This document shows positions 55,766-64,000 of a stretch of DNA of 64,000 bases, one piece after another. The DNA is from Sweltsa coloradensis (lineage: Eukaryota; Arthropoda; Insecta; Plecoptera; Chloroperlidae). The notes beneath the pieces are model-generated. The model saw only the letters and a list, made by a program, of their open reading frames with translations, was not told the DNA's origin and made no database searches. A program made the translations under genes and the position numbers. Every line of letters starts with the position of its first letter. Position 1 is the first letter of the stretch. The stretch spans positions 495,927-559,926 of the forward strand of contig JAMZAV010000361.1 in the NCBI GenBank assembly GCA_024449915.1, read 5' to 3'.

Positions 55766-58700
55766 CTAGTACGCATTGAGAGGGGGGTAGTTCTCTTGTA
55801 CGTGGTGCGGAGTGCCACTCTTGGTGACGACTGCGTTGAAACCGTTCTTGCTGTCGGCAGTGTAGTCCACTGTCCTGGTAGTACCGTCAGGCTCCACCAG
55901 GCTGTAGCTGCCCTTGACTACGTCGCCGTCGCGCGTCTCCCACTGGTTCTTGATGTCGTTGGTGTGCAAGTCGTGGACGGAGTAGTCAAAGTTGTACTTC
56001 GGCTCAGTCTGGGGAAGAAAGCAGGGTGATAAATGAGTGTTAATAGTCCACTGTCCTGGTAGTACCATCAGGCTCCACCAGGCTGTAGCTGTCCTTGACT
56101 ACGTCGCCGTCGCGCGTCTCCCACTGGTTCTTGATGTCGTTCGTGTGCAAGTCGTGGACGGAGTAGTCAAAGTTGTACTTCGGCTCAGTCTGAAGAAGAA
56201 ATCAGTGTGATTAAATTTGTTTAGCCTAAATTTCTCGTGGGAGGCCTGCCCAGATCATGCCCCTCCTCCTACGTTGAATGTCCATGGGAGTTTTAAGAGG
56301 AAAAGCACTCCCTTGCAGTTGCATTTATTACAGTGGAAAACCTAAAACACTTTAAGTGTTATTCAATACAATTCAGATATTGAAGAATCCAATCCCCGTA
56401 AGAGTAAGATTTTTCATTTGTACATAATATGCAACTGTTAAAGTAAATGCTGTTGTTCGAGGTTTGGGACTCAAGTGTATCTGACTCGATACCTGACGCT
56501 TTCTATTTTCAGAAAGTTGCATCCAAAGTTTTCCTTCGAATAGGGGTGATGCTTGAATTAAACTCTATAAACTTAAGCCGTGTTTTTCTTTGTAACCATA
56601 GATCCTAGTAAGAAATAGTAGAAATCTCTTAGAAGCTTTACCATTATTAAAATAAAATAAAATAAATAAAAATTACCCTTGCATTTGTCTTTACACCCAG
56701 ACAACCCGGCACCTCCACCAAACCATACGAAATACTTAATATTTAATATTCTGTTTAATAAGAAGAAGCCTACTGTATTCAATTCTATGACTACAACAAA
56801 TTGAACTTCTCACATACCCAAAAGTCCACTAGGAGATTCAGTAGACCTTGCCACTGTAGCGAATATGTATCTATGTTGTATTTTCTGAATAACTTAATGA
56901 GATAATACGTCTCGTTTACTCTTGAATGAAATATAGTTCCATCTAGACGACCGCGGTATCCTAGAGTGTACCAAGGTCATCTTATTCTCCAGCCGGCCCT
57001 ATAAATCTCCTAGCGGAATTTTGGAGAACCTAAAAGGCTGGCAGGTCTATTCACTAATGACAACAGTCGATCGACAGCGACAAGCAACCGAAACGACAAC
57101 TTTAGTGGCAATATAGTCACGCATCTTGCCGTCTGCCAATGTTTCCTTTTTGTTTTCGTGTGGCTCGTTGGTCTTGTTGTTAGCGTATCTGCTTCCAAGG
57201 CAGAAGGTCCAGGGTTCGATTCCCGCTTAAGTCAGAAGTTTTTTAACTTCTGATTTGGACTTAAGTCCATCAGTTCTAGTCTTAGGAGTTTGTAAACGGT
57301 GACTTTGGAGCCGTCCTAGCAACGAAGCACATAATAAATTTCAATAAATTTTCGTGTGGCTCGTTGTCTTGTGGTTAGCGTATCTGCTTCCAATGCAGAG
57401 GTCCAGGGTTAGATTCCCGCTAAAGTCAGAAGTTTTTTTAACTTCTGATTGGACTTCAGTCCATCAGTTCTTGTCTTAGTAGTTTGTAAACGGTGACTTT
57501 GGAGCCGTCCTAGCAACTGAAGCACATAATAAATTTCAGAGTTGTTCTGAATCGGCCTTGTTATTTCTGGCGTTGATTCGCGGGTGTTCGCACTGTCCAT
57601 ACCACTAATTGCTATATTTTCCTATAAAAAAAATATCGATCTTTGGTTGGTTATCGACTCACTAGTCGATTGCGTCGGGCCTGCAGGTTGGCTTGGTCGC
57701 TTTGATTTAAAGTCCCCCACTGAAATCAGTTCTATAACTGAGTGGTAGACTCTAAATAAAATTTATTTATTTATTTATTCCTTAGCAAATAAACAACTAT
57801 ACAGTAACTGAAGTAATTTCTATTGAATTTATTATGATGAAAATTCGAGGTGGCTGTTCTCACTTGCTCTTCTCACAAAAGTTTTCGTTTCGGTCGACTA
57901 TTGTCGCTTGTCGCTGTTGCTGTCACTTTTAGTAAATACAGCAAGTAAAGATGAAAAATGATTCGAAATTTTGACGATTTTTTTTATGATTTATAATTTT
58001 AAAACCAGATTTTGGCCAAACAACACTTTTGGTGATAATGTATTGATCAGAATTAAACAATAACTCATAACTAAAACGTTTATTACCGCTTGCACGCTTC
58101 GTGGTTGTTGATGGAACATGTCAAAAGTGCAAGGTCGCGTTTTAATCGGATTGAACGTTCTTTCAACCAACTAGTTATATTACTATCCATCCAAAACTTT
58201 ACGTAAACAATATACATTTCTAATATTAAACCAAGTTAATTTGCAATGTTATTGGTATTGAATTCACATAATGTCTTCCGTATGTGATTTTGTTCACCTT
58301 AGTAGACCTATTTATATTTTTGTGATATCATAAACATGTGATTGAATGATAGTAATAGTCGTACAAGTTTGCCCCGACTGCATGGCGATCGAACCCAAAA
58401 CTCCTCAAAGCGGGCGTATGCTTAAAAACCTTGTATTCATTCATCATACATGTAATCATCTATAGTGTATAACTTATAATCCAATGCATACATCTCACTT
58501 GTTGATCATTCTCTGTTGTTGATCGGTTATTAAAGTGGAATAAAATAGAGTATTCATTTCAATTTAGATTTACTTTTATATTTTTTGAAATGTTTTAACA
58601 TTACAGTCACTTACATGATAATCTACTGGCTGATAAGCGTACACATCATGGGCGGCATCTGCGTATCCTCCGTTAGTGTACCCTGAACTGGCGTACCCTC

Positions 58701-60714
58701 CATTAGCATACCCTCCACTAGCGTACCCTCCACTGGCGTACCCTCCACTGGTGTAATCTCCATAGCTGTTGTCTGCGTAGTCGTAGCCACCATGAGAGTT
58801 ATGGTTTTGGGAGATTGAACTCGAGCTGTAGGCGATTTCAGCTTCAGCATGCACTGATGAAGTGAACATCACCATGGCCAATGCGGCTAAAATCTGACAG
58901 AAAGAAACAACACGTCACCGTTTGTCATTTTCCCCTTCAGGCCGACTATACAAAAAACGTTATCTTCTCTTAGTGTTTTTTTATGTGTGTTTACGATCAG
59001 AATTTGAATTTTTAACTGCACTTGTAACTCGCTGTTATCATGTGCAATAGGCTACAGAGGGCCACACGTATCCTGCACTAGTCTTCCTGCCCTAGTGCAA
59101 GTAAAACTCAATAAATTATTAGTATTATGCATCCAAGCTTTGTGTTTTAAGTTAGTGTACGTTGTACTGGAAATTATGACCAGTAGGATGGAGATACGTG
59201 TAAAATGTTTCATGCTATCATCTAAATTTTACCGACATTATCGGGTGTTGATGATAATCGAAGCTACTGTTTTGGTTTATCAATACATCATTAAATTATC
59301 ATGCTTATTTTAGACCAGTTAGATGGTGATAGTAAATTCTAGCGAGTCAATGATAGCCTCCAACATTATTTTACAGGTAGTTGAATTTGAATGTTTTTGT
59401 AATAAATTTCAGTCAATTTTAGTGAGTCTATGATACAACATAATTTTGGAGGGAGTTGAATTGAAATATATGTTTGTATTAATTTCTTCTAAAGAAACCT
59501 GTCCAGGGACAATTTGCATGCCATGTCTTACAGTCTTACAAGCTTTTCTAGAGCTAGGGTTGTTGTGAAGAGAATGTATACAAGGGCTGGTTATGAGGAT
59601 TTGACTTCTTGCATTCCCATGAACTACTGAGGAAAACCTTGCATAAAACTTTCAATCAGGATTGTCGATGGTGGGCATCGAACTCAAGAACTCCCTTTAG
59701 CTACAACTATTTTAAATACATTCATCAGTTTACGGTCATCATTACAATTTCGCTGTGAGACTTTCAATATAATATGTTTAGGCCTACTACGTCCATGCGT
59801 CAATAATGGGGTATTTTCATACAACGTTTGTCCGTGGATATTCCTTCTTTTCTTCTTAAGTTTACCAATACACTAGCTACCTAAAGGAGGGAAAGTTTTT
59901 TTACTGTATCATATTAACTAATGCATTATTGTATTACATATTGCTAAATCTAAAAAATAAATGTTTTTAGATAGAGATGATATTAATTTTGATAGTCGCT
60001 TACAGGGTTAGCTTGGTCAGATTAAAAAATTTAGTCCCCCAATGAAATTCACTTATGTCACGAATGGCTCTGCATACGGATTGATTTTATTAATGTTTAA
60101 GAGAATCAATAGAGTAACCAACTTATGTTTCATGTTTATGTATGCATTAATTTTTCCCCTGACATTAATTCTTAAATGTATTACTAATTTTATTCTTTTG
60201 ACGCTGTCCACGGTGCAAAAATATGCAAATTTATTACACATGTTGAATTATTGATAGTTGTTTATAATATGCATTTCCTTATAATGACTCATTATTCCCA
60301 GGAATTACGGTACATTGTATATTCACAAAAGAAAATGATAAATAAGAAAAAACACCACATTTATGAACAATAGCTGCAGAGGATTTAAATTTATTGAAAC
60401 ACATAAAAAGTTATCAAACTAACCATAAAATCACGAATACAAATGGGAAATTACATCGTGGTCAAGGTAGGTTAACTTTAATGATATTGTTAAACAATAA
60501 TAGTAGGACAACAATACGTAGCAGTTACAGGGTTGGCTCGGTCGCTTTGGTTTGGTCCCCCACTAAAAATCAGTTATATCACTGAGTGAATAGACTCTAA
60601 ATACGAATTAACTTAATTATTTATTTAACATAACGCGTTTCAAGTACAGAATGCACAACGTTAGTTGAATATTCTTGTAAAAAGTAAATTAAGTTCACTT
60701 ACCTTGTTCTGCAT
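55766..60714 (-). CDS. RR-2 cuticle protein, three exons, complete
   Basis: Exon 1 (60,714-60,703) codes MQNK, exon 2 (58,893-58,615) 93 residues, exon 3 (56,008-55,766) 80 residues plus TAG. All joins are phase 0 (AAG|GTAAGT, CAT|GTAAGT), giving 177 residues. A four-codon first exon followed by the rest of the signal peptide ([16 protein letters not shown]) is the usual layout of insect cuticle genes. The mature protein begins [10 protein letters not shown], then has six GGYAS-type repeats, then an extended Rebers-Riddiford RR-2 domain ([47 protein letters not shown]) that binds chitin. Such proteins are secreted by epidermal cells into the cuticle, and RR-2 members are mostly found in hard cuticle. 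The introns hold S1, S2 and S3 repeats. A partial copy of exon 3 lies just upstream of it. Confidence 0.93.
56045..56189 (-). pseudogene. Partial tandem duplicate of cuticle exon 3
   Basis: These 145 bases repeat 55,864-56,008 at an offset of 181 bases with about three or four differences. They include a good acceptor (CTTCTTCAG|ACTGAG) and code the same [13 protein letters not shown] start of the RR-2 domain, with one replacement (VVKDSYS for VVKGSYS). The copy then runs into VDY and a TAA stop, because the 3' half of the domain is absent. If spliced in, it would truncate the protein. Confidence 0.8.
57155..57545 (+). repeat. Two tandem S1 tRNA-derived SINEs (~196 bp each)
   Basis: Each copy begins CGTGTGGCTCGTTG, has GCGTATCTGCTTCCAA, a box B AGGGTTCGATTCCCG (AGGGTTAGATTCCCG in the second), a TCAGAAGTT/AACTTCTGA stem, GTGACTTTGGAGCCGTCC and an AATAAATTTC tail. 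They are arranged head to tail in cuticle intron 2. A related head is at 314-392. Confidence 0.75.
57681..57780 (+). repeat. S3 short interspersed repeat
   Basis: GGTTGGCTTGGTCGCTTTGA, GTCCCCCACTGAAATCAGTT, ATAACTGAGTGGTAGACTCT and an AAATAAA-rich tail. Two other copies lie at about 59,998-60,075 and 60,522-60,622, all within the cuticle gene's introns. Confidence 0.6.
60522..60622 (+). repeat. S3 short interspersed repeat
   Basis: CAGGGTTGGCTCGGTCGCTT, GGTCCCCCACTAAAAATCAG and CACTGAGTGAATAGACTCTA in the same order as the copy at 57,681. Confidence 0.6.
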
Positions 60715-63029
60715 AATGTTGTGTTGTTTACTCCTTAGGTCACAAACTCGTACTGAATGCATTATCGTGTAGTCGTTAGTTTAAATACTTGTTCACATGT
60801 GAAATTAAGATGCTGTAAGAGCACGCGTGGAATGTGTGTAAGCCAATATTTCATAGTTTTTGTAATTAGTCCAACTTAATCGTTGCCAGCGCATGGAAAC
60901 TCCGCGTTAATTTGTCGAGTGTAATAAAAATAAATTAGTGTTTACAAACTTGTTAGTAAAGCATTGCTTTGTTCGTGGACTTACAATGGCTGATTCGCGA
61001 GCGAATCTCGACACAACTTCCAATTCTCAGCCTTGAAAATAAATTAAATTCTCCACCGGAAGTTTGATTAATGTTGTATTACGCTTTAATAACACACAAA
61101 CTGGTTCCTTCCTGACTCGTTACATAACATGGAGACTTCACAACTATACGCCCATCTTAGACAGGTTAAAATATTTTCTTAATCTGAGGATAAAATATTA
61201 TGTTGATTGAAACAACCTTCCCGCGGGTAAAATAATTGATAATAAAAACAACAGCTTCACTAATGTCTTCAATCACTCCTCCATGCACTCACAATTTATA
61301 TTTACACATACACACTCACTAACACAATCATACACTCAAACATACATACAACACCACTCATACATTTCCGTTTATATTATTTTCATAGTCATTTTTATGT
61401 AACCGACAGTGTTGGCTCGAGCGCTAAGCTCTCGACTCTGATTCGGGAGGTCCTGAGTTCAAATCCCGTCGAGACCGGCAATCCTGACTGAAGGTTTTTT
61501 CCGAGGTTTTCCTCAGTCGTTAATACGAATGCAAGGGATTGAGTCCTCTTAAACTGCCCTCGGACATCCCTTCACAATATCCTATCCGCAACATTCCTAG
61601 TGAGACACCTGAAGAGGGGCATGAATTGCACCCTGGGCAGGCAATTCCTACAGAAGTTTTTTTGTTTATCTTTATGTAACTATTTTATATTGTACTATAT
61701 AATAATGTTTTGTATTGTTTTGTTACCCTATGTAATATTCGGTAAATTGCACTTGTGGGACATTGCGTCCTATTGTAATGTAGCCACAAATAAACAAATA
61801 TGTTTTGCGACCAATAGACGACCATTTTGTGATTGATTGGGCTGTTCCGTCGCGGTGGCATCTTTATTTGTATAATTAATTAATTTAACGTCTATCCTAT
61901 TCAGTTAAAAAACTGATTTACAAAGGAGGTTACTTTTTTATTGTCCAGTCCGGATACAGAAGACAACTTGATACATGAAACGTTGCCAGTAAAAAGATTC
62001 CACTGCGACAAAACAGTCTGATCAATCACAAGAATTCACAGTAATTATTACATTCATTCAATACACTTAATAAAGAAAATAAAATCAGGAGACCCGATTT
62101 AAATTTCCATTAGAATCAGATTTTGTAGTTTCTGGATGATATAACAATTCAAGTTTTGCATTTTTTTCTAAGAATTTTAGTATTTTTTTCATATTTTTAA
62201 TCATGAATTTTAACGAATTTTGGGAAATGTGGAATTTGAATAAAAGCTTCATTTTTAGTAAAAATTCAAATTTGAAATACATTCCTAAAACTAGTTTTTT
62301 CCTACATTTTTTGCATATTTAGAATTTTTGTAATAGCAATACTAGAGATATATTAAATTTCCGGGAAAAACCGTTTCCCCCCCATTTTTAGCCTTTTTTT
62401 TTTTTTTGCAGATTTGTGTTTTCAATCTTCTCTAAAATAAATCACCTTTGGCCCTATTGGAAAGTGGAAAAAAATTATTAATTTATTATATCCTCCTCAG
62501 ACCCAGCGTCCCCTATGAGAGACACTAAATAGGGCATTAGAAAATAATTAAATGGTTGATCTAGAAATGCGAGCCAGGCACTACATTAGTTAATTTTGTT
62601 GCCAACAGATGGAAACTATGGTTACAAATTGTCCAACTTACAAAAAAAAACTAAAACTGAAGCTGTTATCTTCACCTGATTAGGCCTATTTTTTATGAAA
62701 TTGTATTCAAGATGGCCGTGAAATGGTAATTATGCTGTAATTAATTCTAGTTGCTGTCAAATTGAATGATACAAACATTATTTCAATACAAAAACATTGT
62801 GTTAACAAGATGCAGTCTGGTTTTTTACTCTGTTGAGAATACAACAATGCCAACAATGCAAATTTTTGGGTCCCAACTGTTGGAATACTTATCAAACTCA
62901 AAATTTAATAATGTTATTTTTCGTTTTTTTTTTTCTGAGTAACAACGGTGATTACACTAGCACAAAGCCATGCATTAAGTTAATTAAAATTTAATTCATA
63001 TTTCATGTTTTTTAGCACTTTTTATCAGT
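60715..63029. other. Region upstream of the cuticle gene; SINE-bearing, no gene seen
   Basis: It contains the longest S2 SINE (61,402-61,800) and a retroposon-tail repeat at 61,870-61,930 (CGTCTATCCTATTCAGTTA, TTTACAAAGGAGG). The rest is AT-rich. No supported coding region. Confidence 0.5.
61402..61800 (+). repeat. Near-full-length S2 tRNA-derived SINE
   Basis: The tRNA-like head is GACAGTGTTGGCTCGAGCGC, CTCGACTCTGATTCGGGAGG and GAGTTCAAATCCC. The body has GGCAATCCTGACTGAAGG, TTCCGAGGTTTTCCTCAGTC, CATCCCTTCACAATATCC and CACCTGAAGAGGGGC. It ends TTGCGTCCTATTGTAATG and an AAATAAACAAAT tail. This is the best copy to define the family. Confidence 0.75.
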
Positions 63030-64000
63030 TCAGGGATTAGGATGCACAGAACAGGGAATAGAATGTTACATTACAGGGTAAGGATGCCAGATCAGGAGCA
63101 GATTCACGTTTACAGGGAGGATGCTCAGTTACAGGAGTAGGATGCACAATCCAGGGAGCACGCATGACAGTTCAGGGGTAGGATGCACAGATCCAGGGAG
63201 CAGATTGAACATGTGACGGTTTGTAGATGCACAGTTACAGTTTTGTTAGGTTGCACAAATCAGGAGCAGATTGCACAGTTTCGGGTTAGGATCACAGATC
63301 CAGGGAGCAGATGCACAATTACAGGGGTACGATGCACAGTAACAGGGGTAGGATGCACAGATCCAGGGAGCAGATGCACATTAATAGGGGAAAGGATCCA
63401 CAGGTAAAGGAAGCATACACAGTTACAGGGTTTAGGTATTACACAGTTACAGGGGTTAGGATGGCAGTAAGGGGTAATGCTACAGTTACAGGGGACGATG
63501 TGCATAGACAGGGAATGATGCACAGTTACAGGGGTAGGATGCGCAGTTCCAGGGAAAGGAAACAGTTTCGGGGTAGTATGCTCGTACAGGGGGAGGAATG
63601 CAGTTTCAGGAAGGATGCACAGTTACAGGGGTAGATGCGCAGATCAGGGGTAGATGCACAGTTACAGGGTTTGATGTCACAGTATAATTAAGGATAAAAC
63701 AGGCAAGACAAGGGGGGTTCACAGGGGTAGGATGCACAGTATACAAGGGGTAGGATGCACAAGTACAGGGGTAGGATGCGCAGTTCAGGGATAGGATGCA
63801 CGAACGGGTTGGATGCCAGAACAGGGGAGATGCCAGTACAGGGTAGGATGCCAGTTACAGGGAAGAGCACAGTTAAGGGGTTAGGATGCAGTACGGGTAG
63901 ATGCCGTCAGGGTGATACATATTCCAGGGGTAAGAGACAGTCTAGAGAGGAGGTGCACAGTTACAGGGGTAGGATGCACAGTTACAGGGGTAAGGATGCA
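63030..64000. repeat. ~21-bp minisatellite, running off the window
   Basis: The commonest unit is GGATGCACAGTTACAGGGGT(A). A second version, GGATGCACAGATCCAGGGAG(CA), is interspersed near 63,180-63,380. Roughly 40 units are visible, with many one-base gaps. The open frames found here on both strands are by-products of the repeat. Confidence 0.85.

Noticed and set aside
63030..64000. CRISPR-like array at the window end
   Set aside because: The units are contiguous with no unique spacers, and the genome is an insect's; it is a minisatellite.

Overview
This is a window of insect nuclear genome. The evidence is spliced genes with GT-AG introns, two insect odorant receptors (7tm_6 family), an RR-2 chitin-binding cuticle protein, DUF745-type coiled-coil exons, and a heavy load of SINEs, LINE fragments, MITEs and minisatellites. 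The order cannot be fixed from sequence alone. The repeat-bloated introns and the many AGGCCT-containing palindromic words would fit a hemipteroid insect, but that is a guess.

Layout. Positions 1-3,479 hold no firm gene. From 3,480 to 17,220 (+) lies a gene complex. One ~6.4-kb exon (with two frameshifts) encodes a Lys/Arg-rich protein built from a repeated MYQPSYALPP peptide between dibasic sites, followed by a Q-rich tract. Two successive 3' exon cassettes follow (11,567-14,103 and 14,582-17,220). They share intron positions with each other and with a third DUF745-like gene at 43,798-53,687. From 18,417 to 39,088 (-) are two tandem odorant receptor genes of eight exons each: OR A (18,417-30,367), which looks intact, and OR B (32,462-39,088), which has lost a splice donor and carries indels in its loop region. 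From 55,766 to 60,714 (-) is a complete three-exon RR-2 cuticle protein gene. From about 63,030 to the end is a degenerate ~21-bp minisatellite that runs off the window.

Mobile DNA fills most introns. The largest structure is nested. An element at 46,399-52,758 has a perfect 15-bp terminal inverted repeat (TIR) and a 3-bp target-site duplication (TSD). Inside its minisatellite sits a giant palindromic element at 47,203-52,393, with its own perfect 15-bp TIRs, which carries a decayed transposon-type gene and was later hit by a LINE fragment. Other items are 5S rRNA-derived SINEs, at least two tRNA-derived SINE families, a ~350-400-bp repeat family with about ten copies, a hAT MITE with an 8-bp TSD, a near-perfect foldback hairpin, and a dispersed ~17-bp motif (CCCGGCACCTCCACCAA).

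How the genes relate. The two receptors are tandem duplicates and show a patch of near identity that points to gene conversion. The DUF745-like genes are a local paralogous cluster; the first is joined, by matching splice phase, to the repeat protein. No functional link between the receptors, the cuticle protein and the DUF745 cluster can be claimed from the sequence.
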